A DNA stretch of 64,000 nt, from positions 1 to 64,000 of the forward strand of contig DASVUX010000011.1 in assembly GCA_036386835.1 (NCBI GenBank). Reading direction: 5' to 3'. Below, one piece after another: positions 10,401 to 17,949 of the stretch (the stretch's first letter is position 1; each line of letters opens with the position of its first letter). Made by a program: the position numbers and the translations under genes. Below the pieces are notes generated by a model. It did not search any database, was not told where the DNA came from, and saw only the letters and a program-made list of their open reading frames with translations. Source of the DNA: 2-12-FULL-35-15 sp036386835. GTDB taxonomy: Bacteria > Bacteroidota > Bacteroidia > 2-12-FULL-35-15.

Positions 10401-10970
10401 AATGTTGTTATCAGTGGCTGCCATAAGAATGTCAACATTGTTGCTGAGATGGCCGGAAAGCTGGAGGTTCAGGTTCGAGTTCACAACCACATCCTGGTTA
10501 TTACCAAAGGTGATGCCCCTGGAGATACTTCCGCTTTTATTCAGTCCATCCATCTTAAATATATCATCGTTTCGGCCTTCTATGTCATACGTGAACGGAT
10601 TGTATACACCCGACAGATCTGCCCGGATACGCCTGGCATCCTTATGTCGGGTTTCTTCCGAAAACAAAAACGGGAAGGTTTTAAAAGAAGTGATAAGGCT
10701 GTCGGGCTTTATGCTGTCCCGTTCCATTTTTGTCCTGTTGAGAAAAACCAGTCCTCCGGCATGATCTACCTTATAATAAGAAGTATCAAGAAGTGTCCCG
10801 TCAGCAATACGGATCACGAACGATCCCGGAACAATACTGAGCGTATCGAGCTTTAAAGTATCCGAAAGCAGGAGAAAGGTCTTTTTATATGAATTATTGG
10901 GAACCTGGCCATAAAGCCCTGCTGCCAAAAACACTGATATAAGAATGGTTAAACTTTTTCTAATTTCCAC
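7434..10970 (-). CDS. Large outer-membrane beta-barrel-like protein, function unknown
   Basis: The protein has 1,178 residues, with a signal peptide (SLTILISVFLAAGLYGQ) at the N-terminus. No ATG is available near it; the start is GTG at 10970, chosen because it gives an intact signal peptide. A conserved-looking block at about residues 145-225 reads KSGSISRGITFGNNQDV, then LNLQLSGHLSNNVDI, IPVQPDGNTQQLQEFDKVF and LIAGDFQL. I have seen this style of block in Bacteroidota outer-membrane proteins, but I cannot name a family. The rest is rich in alternating polar and aromatic strands and ends in a terminal phenylalanine (GGAQVRAYF), both typical of outer-membrane barrels. It is monocistronic, convergent with the PorP/SprF gene and divergent from the exonuclease gene. 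A role in surface assembly would be speculation. Confidence 0.8.
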   Translation of the reverse strand: MEIRKSLTILISVFLAAGLYGQVPNNSYKKTFLLLSDTLKLDTLSIVPGSFVIRIADGTLLDTSYYKVDHAGGLVFLNRTKMERDSIKPDSLITSFKTFPFLFSEETRHKDARRIRADLSGVYNPFTYDIEGRNDDIFKMDGLNKSGSISRGITFGNNQDVVVNSNLNLQLSGHLSNNVDILMAATDNNIPVQPDGNTQQLQEFDKVFIQLSNENTKLIAGDFQLLRPYSYFMNFNKKAQGINFSTALKTNTENKDPFKQGLYSTSLSAAVSRGKFARNQIQGIESNQGPYRLRGAENEPFIIVLSGTEKIYIDGRLLERGQENDYVINYNTSEVTFTAKQLITKDKRIVAEFQYSDKNYARSLVHFGNDYEQGKLKLHVNVYSEQDSKNQPLQQDLTPGQKKLLSAIGDTLSLAVIPSYDSVPFSNSEVLYDRLDSVYGSYTFPGVFVYSTDSDSAHFRVTFSNVGTGNGNYNQVTSGANGKVFQWVMPDTVTGRRRGTYEPVIQLVTPKKKQMLTVGAEYSFNKNSKLTIEGAASNNDINTFSRADSDDDAGYALKLNFDNVYPLGGVNADTIAGPVKLLTNVNYEYVQKYFLPIERYRSVEFERDWNRRTTQITDDQHIIGAAVGLSKKNIGAAVYRFNTFLEGNEYNAMKHMANFNLGTKGFKLIYDGSLMASESAVNTDFYRHKSGISQTVRWLTIGLRDEFEQNKFALSRKDSLLANSYRFWEWEAFAQNSDTTKNRYGLNYKQRTDYAVRNDSGSTSLNSSAFAESYGGFFHLIQDPNSQLKVNAAYRRLQIRDQLLTVQKPDNTLLARVEYDARFWKGLVYSNSFYEIGSGLEVRKEFSFIEVAAGQGVYTWNDYNLNGVKELNEFEVAVYADQATYIKVYTPTDRYIKTYTNQFSQTVTLKPSVIWSNKQGIRKFVSRFANMTSYRVDRKSTEDDLSKAYNPFLARTEDSTLLTINSSFRNTLFINQMSPVFGLDLSYHDVRNKALLVNGFDSRSNIYKEAKLRWNITQQLSFNMDYKDGIKKSNSQFFASRNYSILYYEGTPKFSYQPNTAFRVSISFRYADKKNKNELGGQHAVLQDYGAEVKYNVLNKGSLNLKANYIRISYNDLQSSSLSFEMLDALKPGQNITWGASYQRTLSNNLQLSITYDGRKSEDVKSIHIGGAQVRAYF

Positions 10971-11107
10971 TTCAAAAGGGTATCACGCTGCGAATTCAAA
11001 TAAAAGTACGAATTAAAATAATTTAGCTCTTCAAAATCAGAAACTTTGAAAAATGCTAAATTCACGCCCTGTAAAGAAATTCCCCGGCACAACAAGTACG
11101 CAAAAAC

Positions 11108-11875
11108 ATGGCAAAAATTATAACTTATAATGTAAATGGCATCCGTTCTGCTCTCAGCAAAGGATTGGCAGAATGGCTCAAAGCCGCAAGCCCTGATATT
11201 GTTTGCTTCCAGGAGATCAAGGCCGATCCCTCCCAGGTTGACCTCAGCATTTTCGAGAACCTGGGGTATTACCATTACTGGTTCCCGGCACAAAAAAAGG
11301 GTTACAGTGGTGTGGCGATCCTGAGCAGGATCAAACCCGATCATGTGGAATACGGCTGCGGGATGGAGAAATATGATTTTGAAGGACGTGTGATCCGTGC
11401 CGATTACGGGGACGTGTCGGTAATGAGCGTGTACCACCCGAGCGGGAGCAGCGGTGAGGACAGGCAGGCATTCAAGATGCAGTGGTTATCTGATTTTTAT
11501 AACTACATCGAACAATTAAAGAAAGAGCGCCCGAAACTGATTATTTCCGGTGATTATAATATCTGTCATCGGCCCATTGATATTCACAATCCTAAAAGTA
11601 ATGCCAACAGCAGCGGCTTCCTGCCCGAAGAACGCAGCTGGATCGACTCCTTCATGCACTCAGGCTTCGTGGACAGCTTCCGCTATTTTAACCAGGAACC
11701 GCATAATTATACATGGTGGAGTTTCCGGTCGGGGGCCAGGGGCAAAAACCTCGGCTGGCGGATCGATTATAACCTCGTAAGTGAGAATATTTCAGGACTG
11801 ATGAAAGGCGCTATGATATTGCCTGAAGCGAAGCATTCCGACCATTGCCCTGCGGTGCTGAATATCGATTTTTGA
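11108..11875 (+). CDS. xth: Exodeoxyribonuclease III (AP endonuclease family)
   Basis: At 255 residues this is full length for the ExoIII/EEP nuclease family. The signature motifs are in order: ITYNVNGIRSAL with the metal-site Asn at the N-terminus, CFQEIKAD with the catalytic Glu near residue 36, SVYHPSGS, ISGDYNICH with Asp and Asn near residues 148-150, GWRIDYNLVS, and the C-terminal HSDHCPAVL with the catalytic Asp-His pair. The enzyme cleaves abasic sites and removes 3' blocking groups during base excision repair in the cytoplasm. It is transcribed divergently from the outer-membrane protein gene, with 137 bases between the starts. I saw no perfect promoter there; an AAACTTTG at 11041-11048 is one base off the TAnnTTTG element. 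Confidence 0.95.
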   Translation: MAKIITYNVNGIRSALSKGLAEWLKAASPDIVCFQEIKADPSQVDLSIFENLGYYHYWFPAQKKGYSGVAILSRIKPDHVEYGCGMEKYDFEGRVIRADYGDVSVMSVYHPSGSSGEDRQAFKMQWLSDFYNYIEQLKKERPKLIISGDYNICHRPIDIHNPKSNANSSGFLPEERSWIDSFMHSGFVDSFRYFNQEPHNYTWWSFRSGARGKNLGWRIDYNLVSENISGLMKGAMILPEAKHSDHCPAVLNIDF

Positions 11876-11942
11876 TTTTTGACCGCTGATCCTGCCGGGA
11901 TACATTTTGTGTTAAAACTATATGAAATATGGTTATAATCTA

Positions 11943-11950
11943 TATATTTG
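11943..11950 (+). promoter_or_regulatory. Candidate -7 element (TATATTTG) upstream of the ABC binding protein
   Basis: The octamer matches the Bacteroidota TAnnTTTG element. It would give a leader of about 110 bases before the ATG at 12071. No good -33 TTTG is at the expected distance, so this is a weak call. Confidence 0.35.
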
Positions 11951-12070
11951 TGCCTCAGTGAAATTTTACATTAAGAATTGAATATGCAACTGCCGCTTCA
12001 ATTCAGCAAAAAGAATTGTTTTATCAGCGGCCGGCTCCATAGTCCAATTAAAAAATAAATAATTTTCTAT

Positions 12071-13822
12071 ATGAAAAAAGCGATTTACTCATTACTGGTT
12101 GCAGGCCTTCTGGCGTCTTGTTCAAACGACAACAATTCCTCAGGAGAAGCCCGTAAAGCTAAAGGTGGTGTTTATTACGGTGGTGTTTTCAGAACAAATG
12201 AAGTGGAGGATTTTCGTAACCTGTTCCCGTTGAACATTACTGAAGTGACGTCCCACCGCATCGTTAACCAGGTTTATGAAGGCTTCGTGAAGCTTTCCCA
12301 GTCTGATCTTTCTGTAGTACCTGCACTTGCTGAGAAATGGGAAAAGAATGCTGATGCTACGCAATGGACTTTCTCTATCAGGAAAGGTGTAAAATTTCAT
12401 GATGATGCTTGTTTCCCTGATGGCAAAGGCCGCGAGGTGACAGCAAAAGATTTTAAATATTGCTTCGACAGGCTTTGTACTGCAAGCCCCGAAAACCAGC
12501 AATTTGGAGGGTCTTTCAAAGACCGAGTTGTTGGCGCTAACGAATATTACCAGTCTACCATTGATAAAAAGCCTATAGCAGGTGGTGTTTCAGGTGTAAA
12601 GGTGATTGATGACTATACGATCCAGATCACTCTCCTTCATCCTTTTGCAGGTTTCCTTAACATCATGAGTACTCCGGGCTGCTGGGTGTATCCGCAGGAA
12701 GCTTTCGACAAATACGGTGTTGACATGCGCGCTAAATGCGTGGGAACAGGTCCTTTCCAGGTAAAAAGCGTAAAAGAAGGCGAAGCTGTTATCCTTGAGC
12801 GTAACCCTAACTACTGGAACGTGGATGAGCACGGCAACCAGCTTCCTTACCTTGATGCTGTAAAATACACATTCATCAAAGAAAAAAAATCTGAGCTTTT
12901 GGAGTTCAAACGCGGAAACCTTGATATGATCTTCCGTTTACCGATTGAAATGATCCCGGATATCCTGGGGGAACTTGATCATGCGAAAGAAGGCAACCAG
13001 CCATTCGAAATGCAGGTGGTTCCCGCAATGAGTATCTTCTATTACGGCTTCCAGCACCAGAGCGATATCTTCAATAAAAAAGATGTTCGATTGGCTTTCA
13101 ACTACGCGATCGACCGGGAAAAAATTGTAAACTATACTTTACAGGGTGAAGGAATCCCGGGCAACTTCGGTATCGTTCCGCCTTCATTCAAAGCTTATGA
13201 CAGCAAAGCACTGAAAGGTTATACTTTCGATCCTGACAAAGCACGTAAATACATGGCTTCAGGAGGATATCCCAACGGGAAAGGATTCCCTAAACTAACA
13301 TTGCAGATCAACAGCGGTGGTGGCGACAGGAACATTCAAACTGCCGAAGTGATCCAGAAGATGCTGAAAGAGAACCTGAATATTGATGTCGAAATTAATG
13401 TAATGCCTTTGGCTGAACATCTTGAATACGTAGAAACAGGGAAATCACAATTCTGGAGAACAGGATGGGTTGCGGATTACCCTGATCCGGAGATTTTCCT
13501 TACCCTATTATACAGCAAGCACATCCCGGAAAAATTATCTGACAAATCTTACCTGAATTCTACACGTTATAACAGTCCTAGATTTGACTCGTTATTCACT
13601 GCAGCGCTTCGTGAGCCTGAAGAAGCTAAACGCATGGATCTTTACCGCCAGGCAGATCAGCAGCAGATCGATGACGGGTCTATCATGCCGATCTTCTACG
13701 AGGAGAACTATCGTCTTGTGCAGAAGAACGTGAAGAACTTCCCTGCAAATGCAATGGAATACCGTGATTTCAGCAAAGTTTATATCGAACCGCAGACTGA
13801 AAAGGCAGAACCTAAAAAATAA
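12071..13822 (+). CDS. ABC transporter substrate-binding lipoprotein (oligopeptide/dipeptide type, SBP family 5)
   Basis: This 583-residue protein has a lipoprotein signal (SLLVAGLLASC, lipidated Cys near residue 17). The SBP_bac_5 fold is recognisable from VNQVYEGFVKLSQSDLSVVPALAEKW, the heart of the family pattern here split at LAEKW, and from FSIRKGVKFHDD, VTAKDFKYCFDR, GTGPFQVKS, NPNYWN and DVRLAFNYAIDREKIV. Such proteins bind peptides, nickel or other small solutes and deliver them to an inner-membrane ABC permease. No permease or ATPase gene is adjacent, so it is an orphan whose partners lie elsewhere. The substrate cannot be deduced. It has its own leader and a strong terminator directly after it, which suggests a single-gene unit. 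Confidence 0.9.
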   Translation: MKKAIYSLLVAGLLASCSNDNNSSGEARKAKGGVYYGGVFRTNEVEDFRNLFPLNITEVTSHRIVNQVYEGFVKLSQSDLSVVPALAEKWEKNADATQWTFSIRKGVKFHDDACFPDGKGREVTAKDFKYCFDRLCTASPENQQFGGSFKDRVVGANEYYQSTIDKKPIAGGVSGVKVIDDYTIQITLLHPFAGFLNIMSTPGCWVYPQEAFDKYGVDMRAKCVGTGPFQVKSVKEGEAVILERNPNYWNVDEHGNQLPYLDAVKYTFIKEKKSELLEFKRGNLDMIFRLPIEMIPDILGELDHAKEGNQPFEMQVVPAMSIFYYGFQHQSDIFNKKDVRLAFNYAIDREKIVNYTLQGEGIPGNFGIVPPSFKAYDSKALKGYTFDPDKARKYMASGGYPNGKGFPKLTLQINSGGGDRNIQTAEVIQKMLKENLNIDVEINVMPLAEHLEYVETGKSQFWRTGWVADYPDPEIFLTLLYSKHIPEKLSDKSYLNSTRYNSPRFDSLFTAALREPEEAKRMDLYRQADQQQIDDGSIMPIFYEENYRLVQKNVKNFPANAMEYRDFSKVYIEPQTEKAEPKK

Positions 13823-13837
13823 TTTTTTAACTTTTAT

Positions 13838-13872
13838 AAAAAAAGCCATCCTGACAGGATGGCTTTTTTATT
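13838..13872 (+). terminator. Intrinsic terminator after the ABC binding protein
   Basis: The inverted repeat AAGCCATCCT...AGGATGGCTT closes a three-base loop and runs into seven T residues (TTTTTTA). It begins 16 bases after the stop codon at 13822. Confidence 0.85.
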
Positions 13873-13979
13873 CCCTCTTATTAACAAAACAGCTGTTTTG
13901 GGTGTGTAAAAACTCTAAGGGCGTATTGTTCAGCACTGCGTCATTATGAATAATATTGTACTACAAAAAAACTATCATC

Positions 13980-14987
13980 ATGAAAAGCACTACAAATTAT
14001 ATTACCGCACTTTTAATTAGCGCAACGCTGTTTTCATGTGTTCCTCAAAGAAAACTTGAAGAAGAAGCCGCTAAAAGGAAAAGCTGTGAAACAGAACTTG
14101 CTGAACTGAAGACAAGGTGCCAGGATTGTGACACAAAACTCTTGGAAGCGAACAAATCAATCAATGACAATAACAAGGCAATTTCGGGACTTCAGAAAGA
14201 CACCTCTATCCTTGGCACAAGCTACCGCAGCCTTACGGCTAAATACGATAAGCTTAACCAGATAAATGAACAGTTGCTGGATAAATACAACCGTTTGCTC
14301 GAGGGCAATCTTGCAGATACACGGAAATTATCCGGTGAACTGCAACTGACGCAGGAACAGCTCCTGAAAAAAGAAGATGAGCTGAAAAAATTGGCGGCAG
14401 AACTGGATGCTAAAAAGAAAAGTCTTGATGAGCTGACTGCCGAACTTAAAAAGCGTGAAGCACGCGTAGCTGAACTTGAATCTATTCTGAAAAGCAAGGA
14501 TGACGCTACAAATGAGCTGAAGAAAAAGCTTTCTGATGCACTGATGGGATTCGAAGGCAAGGGCCTGACAATCACCCAGAAAAACGGGAAAGTGTATGTA
14601 TCAATGGATGAAAGTTTGCTTTTTGCTTCGGGAAGCACAACCGTAGAAGCCAAAGGTGTGGATGCTCTTAAAAAAGTGGCTAAGGTACTTGAACAGAATG
14701 CTGATATCAATATCCTTATAGAAGGCCATACAGATGATGTTCCGATGGCAGGCAAAGGCGATATTAAGGATAACTGGGACCTAAGCGTTATGCGTGCTAC
14801 TTCTATTGTTAAAATCATCACCAAAAACAGCAGCGTTGACCCTAAAAGGCTTACTGCAGCAGGACGCGGGGAATACTTCCCGATAGAAGCTGCAAAGACT
14901 CCCGAAGCCCGCAAAAAGAACCGCAGGACCGAGATCATTCTGACACCAAAGCTGGATGAGCTTTTCAAAGTACTTGAAACAAACTAA
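13980..14987 (+). CDS. OmpA-family peptidoglycan-associated lipoprotein with long coiled coil
   Basis: A reading frame opens at a TTG at 13956, but the ATG at 13980 gives a clean lipoprotein signal (TALLISATLFSC) and is preferred, for 335 residues. Residues about 25-185 are almost continuous heptad-like Lys/Glu/Leu coiled coil, with a CxxC-like cluster (KTRCQDCDTK) near the start. Residues about 205-325 are an OmpA-like domain (LLFASGSTTVEAKG, INILIEGHTDDVP, WDLSVMRATSIVKII, LTAAGRGEYFPI, NRRTEIIL), with the Asp and Arg expected to bind peptidoglycan. The likely arrangement is a lipid anchor in the outer membrane, a coiled-coil spacer across the periplasm and a cell-wall binding head. The role is envelope linkage by family analogy. 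Confidence 0.88.
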   Translation: MKSTTNYITALLISATLFSCVPQRKLEEEAAKRKSCETELAELKTRCQDCDTKLLEANKSINDNNKAISGLQKDTSILGTSYRSLTAKYDKLNQINEQLLDKYNRLLEGNLADTRKLSGELQLTQEQLLKKEDELKKLAAELDAKKKSLDELTAELKKREARVAELESILKSKDDATNELKKKLSDALMGFEGKGLTITQKNGKVYVSMDESLLFASGSTTVEAKGVDALKKVAKVLEQNADINILIEGHTDDVPMAGKGDIKDNWDLSVMRATSIVKIITKNSSVDPKRLTAAGRGEYFPIEAAKTPEARKKNRRTEIILTPKLDELFKVLETN

Positions 14988-15005
14988 TATTAACCAATGA
15001 AACCC

Positions 15006-15048
15006 TCAGCTCCGCTCATTATGGCTTAAGCCATACGGGCGGAGCTGA
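15006..15048. terminator. Long near-palindrome after the OmpA-family gene (possible terminator)
   Basis: Outer arms TCAGCTCCGC and GCGGAGCTGA pair perfectly. The core TATGGCTTAAGCCATA is a perfect 16-base palindrome, separated from the outer arms by short mismatched segments. There is no T-run on either side, so rho-independent termination is uncertain. It lies 18 bases after the stop at 14987. Confidence 0.5.
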
Positions 15049-15113
15049 ACATTTATCCCGGTCTTATTTTCCGGCAATTGTAACATTTCATAAAATTCAC
15101 GTTATTTAATAAT

Positions 15114-16844
15114 ATGAAAAAAAGCCTTTTCCTCCTTGCCGCCTTATTAATTACCGGTATTTCCCGTGCACAGCTCGTTACGGAATACTGGGACATTGCA
15201 CAAACAAAAAAGAAAAGCGAGCAGATGATGAAGAACGGCATGCAGGACGGCAAATTTACAGCCTGGTATGAAACAGGGGAGATTGCAAAAGAAGGAATGT
15301 TCAGCAACGGGAAGGAAAGCGGGAAATTCATGACCTACTATCCCGGAAAAAAGCCTAAATCGGAAGAGAATTACTTTTTCGGAGAAAAAGAAGGGGCTTG
15401 GAAATATTGGTATATCAGTGGAAACAAGGCACAGGAAACCTATTTCAAAAAAGATAAACCCGACAGCACATGGACCGGCTGGTATGACAACGGCAAACTT
15501 AAGAGCATTGAAAATTATAGTAAAGGCAAAAAAGAAGGTGAATGGACTTATTACTTTGATAACGGGCAAATGGAAAGCCGCGGCTTCTTTAAGAATGATC
15601 TCCAGGAAGGACTTTATACCGGCTGGTATAAGAATGGCAACCGGCAGCGGGAAGGGGCTTATAAAGCAGACAAGAAAACGGGCCCCTGGAAAGAATGGCA
15701 CAAGGACGGCAAACCAAAGCAGGAGCTTGTACATGAAGGGGAAGACGTGCTGATCATGAACCTCTGGCTTGAAAACGGTGAGCAGGTAATTAAGGATGGC
15801 AATGGGAAATTCACTATCGTTTATGATACCGGCAAAAAGAAAGGAGAAGGCACATATAAAAACGGGAGGATGGACGGGGACTGGATATTTTATCTTGCCA
15901 CGGGAGAAAAAGATTATACCGTGCATTATGAGAACGGAAAAAAGAACGGTATCTGCATCAACTGGTTCAGCAATGGAAAGGTGAAAAGCCAGGGGCCGTT
16001 TGTAAATGATAAAAAGACCGGCTACTGGAAATGGTTTAAGGAAGACGGAAAAATTGCAATTGAAGGCACATTGCAGGACAATCTCCGCACGGGAAAATGG
16101 CAATACTGGTTTGCAAACGGGACGAAAGAATCAGAAGGATATTATAAGGACGATCTGATGGACACCACCTGGACTTACTGGTATAATACTGGTGATAAAT
16201 GGAAGGAAGGTAATTTCAGCAAAAACCTGAAAGAAGGTAAATGGACTGTCTGGTACGAGAACAAACAGAAGTTACAGGAAGGCAACTATGTAAAAGGGAA
16301 GGAAGAAGGCGTCTGGCTTTCATGGTTCGACAATGGTGTACTGAAAGATGAAGGCACCTTCACTGCGGGAATAATGAACGGCAGCTGGAAAGGATGGTAC
16401 CCCAATAACAAACCTAATTATGAAGGCTTTTTTAAGAACGGCTTAAAGGATGGAAACTGGAAATATTATTACGACAAAGGCACGATCAAGGAGGAAGGCC
16501 CTTATAAAGAAGGCAGGAAAAACGGCCATTGGGTCTTTTGGACAAGTCATGGCTTCAAAGACAGTGAAGGCGATTATAAAGAAGAAAAGCCCGAAGGCAA
16601 ATGGACATATTACTATGAAACCGGTGTGAAAATGATGGAACAGACCTTCGAAGACGGAAAACTAAGCGGTGATGCAAGCTCCTGGTATGAGAATGCACAG
16701 CTGAAAAGCACTACATCTTATAAGCTGATCAAGGAAAAAAGCGGCAGAATGGAAAGCAAGCCGGATGGCAAATGGACATACTATGATAAAAACGGAAAAA
16801 TTATCATGGAAACCACTTACAAAAAAGGGGTGAAAGTAGAGTAA
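15114..16844 (+). CDS. Secreted YwqK/MORN-like repeat protein
   Basis: The 576-residue protein has a signal peptide (FLLAALLITGISRAQ). The rest is an uninterrupted array of about 22-24 residue units with the pattern W-x-x-Y/W-Y-x-x-G-K-x-x-x-E-G-x-Y-x-x-G-x-x-x-G (for example GEWTYYFDNGQMESRGFF, GPWKEWHKDGKPKQE, GKWQYWFANGTKESEGYY), more than 20 in all. This is the MORN-like pattern of proteins often named YwqK-family antitoxin in automated annotation. No toxin gene is next to it, and a signal peptide argues against an antitoxin role. An exported scaffold or binding role is inference. The stop codon abuts the stop of the convergent gene. Confidence 0.85.
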   Translation: MKKSLFLLAALLITGISRAQLVTEYWDIAQTKKKSEQMMKNGMQDGKFTAWYETGEIAKEGMFSNGKESGKFMTYYPGKKPKSEENYFFGEKEGAWKYWYISGNKAQETYFKKDKPDSTWTGWYDNGKLKSIENYSKGKKEGEWTYYFDNGQMESRGFFKNDLQEGLYTGWYKNGNRQREGAYKADKKTGPWKEWHKDGKPKQELVHEGEDVLIMNLWLENGEQVIKDGNGKFTIVYDTGKKKGEGTYKNGRMDGDWIFYLATGEKDYTVHYENGKKNGICINWFSNGKVKSQGPFVNDKKTGYWKWFKEDGKIAIEGTLQDNLRTGKWQYWFANGTKESEGYYKDDLMDTTWTYWYNTGDKWKEGNFSKNLKEGKWTVWYENKQKLQEGNYVKGKEEGVWLSWFDNGVLKDEGTFTAGIMNGSWKGWYPNNKPNYEGFFKNGLKDGNWKYYYDKGTIKEEGPYKEGRKNGHWVFWTSHGFKDSEGDYKEEKPEGKWTYYYETGVKMMEQTFEDGKLSGDASSWYENAQLKSTTSYKLIKEKSGRMESKPDGKWTYYDKNGKIIMETTYKKGVKVE

Positions 16845-17231
16845 TTACCTTCTTGCTTTATGAAGGGTGTGACCATGGCCTGGAGCACCGTGAGCATGAG
16901 CTGAAGCCTGCTTTTTAGCCTGGTTTTGCTGGATGAACTTGATCTTGGCTTCGTTTTCAGCCTTGGAGCGTTTTCTCGCCTTTACCGTACTGATCCACGC
17001 AATGGCAATAACTACAGAAAACCCAAGGATCATATAGATATAACTCATCAACTCATCATGCGCGATCTTTTCCTGTTCTTCCTTGATAGTTGATAGTGAA
17101 TTCTTTAGATTTTTAAGGTCCTGGGAAAAAGCGGAGTTTGCTGCGGAGAAAACAAAGACATAAAACAGGATAAAACCTTTAATCACCTTACCCGTAACCC
17201 TTTCCGGAGATTTTATTTTTGACGTTTCCAT
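16845..17231 (-). CDS. Small membrane protein with His-rich C-terminus, unknown function
   Basis: The ATG at 17231 (METSKIKSPERV) gives 128 residues; a GTG eight codons earlier is possible. A first hydrophobic segment (KGFILFYVFVFSAANSAFSQ) looks like a signal peptide or anchor. A short coiled coil (LKNLKNSLSTIKEEQEKIAHDEL) follows, given here only as a position, about residues 45-67. Then come a clear membrane helix (YIYMILGFSVVIAIAWIST), a basic stretch (KARKRSKAENEAKIKF) and a tail with five histidines (AHAHGAPGHGHTLHKARR). I do not recognise the family. Its stop codon at 16845-16847 directly touches the stop of the convergent YwqK-like gene, with no terminator between them. Confidence 0.65.
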   Translation of the reverse strand: METSKIKSPERVTGKVIKGFILFYVFVFSAANSAFSQDLKNLKNSLSTIKEEQEKIAHDELMSYIYMILGFSVVIAIAWISTVKARKRSKAENEAKIKFIQQNQAKKQASAHAHGAPGHGHTLHKARR

Positions 17232-17392
17232 ATTAATTAATTTAAGATCAAACACTTGTGGAGTAGTCTTTAATCAACAAATATAGATTAGTTTTATATT
17301 TGTCCCGACAAATGTAAGCTATTTACCTATTAAGACGAAAAAAAACACGTTTTAGTTGCTTAAAAATATTTTTTTGTTAGGAATTTTGTTTG

Positions 17393-17400
17393 TATATTTG
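17393..17400 (+). promoter_or_regulatory. Candidate promoter of the rimP-nusA-infB operon
   Basis: TATATTTG matches the Bacteroidota TAnnTTTG -7 element. A TTTG at 17373-17376 is 16 bases upstream, slightly short of the usual spacing of about 19. It would give a leader of about 65 bases before rimP. Another TATATTTG lies at 17295-17302 and could be a second promoter. Confidence 0.5.
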
Positions 17401-17430
17401 CAACTCGAAAACAGAGATATGAAATGAAAA

Positions 17431-17460
17431 GAGGGGACACGAGTCCCCTCTTTCTTTTGT
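17431..17460 (+). promoter_or_regulatory. Terminator-like hairpin in the rimP leader (candidate attenuator)
   Basis: GAGGGGAC and GTCCCCTC form a perfect 8-bp GC-rich stem around an ACGA loop, followed at once by TTTCTTTTGT. It lies between the candidate promoter (17393-17400) and the rimP ATG at 17471. An intrinsic-terminator shape inside a leader suggests transcription attenuation of an operon that includes nusA. That is inference from position and shape. Confidence 0.5.
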
Positions 17461-17470
17461 CGGAATTGAG

Positions 17471-17935
17471 ATGATCACAGTAGAAAAAATACAGCAGATC
17501 GCTGAAGCTAAAATTGCAGAAGGATCCAATTTTATAGTTGATATTGCAGTTAAGCCGGGAAACAATATTTATATCCTGCTTGACAACGATAACGGTATAT
17601 CAATTAAAGACTGTGTGGAAATGAGCCGGCATGTAGAATCCAACCTTGACCGTGAACAGGAAGATTTTGAGCTTCATGTATCGTCACCGGGCTTGGATAA
17701 ACCGCTGAAGACGCTTCGACAGTACATTAAGTACCTTGGCAAAGATCTTAATGTTACATCCCGGGAAGGGAAAAAATATTCAGGAAAACTCCTGAAAGCA
17801 ACTGAAGAAGGGATCGAACTGGAATCAAAATCCAAAGAAGCGGTTGAAGGAAAAAAAGGAAAACAATTAGTAATCCGTAATATCAGCTTAACGTTTAATC
17901 AGATCAAAGAAAGTAAAGTTGTAATATCATTTTAA
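17471..17935 (+). CDS. rimP: Ribosome maturation factor RimP
   Basis: The protein has 154 residues, the normal RimP length. Family features are the N-terminal alpha/beta domain with GSNFIVDIAVKPGNNIYILLD, given here by position (about residues 20-40), then GISIKDCVEMSRHVE and the hallmark FELHVSSPGLDKPL, and a C-terminal SH3-like domain (VTSREGKKYSGKLLKATEE). RimP is a cytoplasmic factor needed for 30S subunit maturation. It is first in a rimP-nusA-infB operon; nusA follows after 14 bases. A terminator-like hairpin precedes the start codon. Confidence 0.96.
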   Translation: MITVEKIQQIAEAKIAEGSNFIVDIAVKPGNNIYILLDNDNGISIKDCVEMSRHVESNLDREQEDFELHVSSPGLDKPLKTLRQYIKYLGKDLNVTSREGKKYSGKLLKATEEGIELESKSKEAVEGKKGKQLVIRNISLTFNQIKESKVVISF

Positions 17936-17949
17936 AATCAAAATCAAAA

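Noticed and set aside
10949..11437. Minus-strand open frame overlapping exonuclease III
   Set aside because: The overlapping exonuclease has all catalytic motifs; the antisense product has none.
14222..14968. Antisense open frame of 248 codons over the OmpA-family gene
   Set aside because: Low-complexity Ser/Phe/Leu product, the complement of Lys/Glu/Leu coiled-coil codons.
15147..16103. Antisense open frame of 318 codons over the YwqK-like gene
   Set aside because: It follows the sense repeat pattern and has no recognisable domain; the sense protein is clearly real.
15114..17231. Toxin-antitoxin pair of the YwqK-like protein and the small membrane protein
   Set aside because: The genes are convergent, not an operon, and the repeat protein carries a signal peptide.
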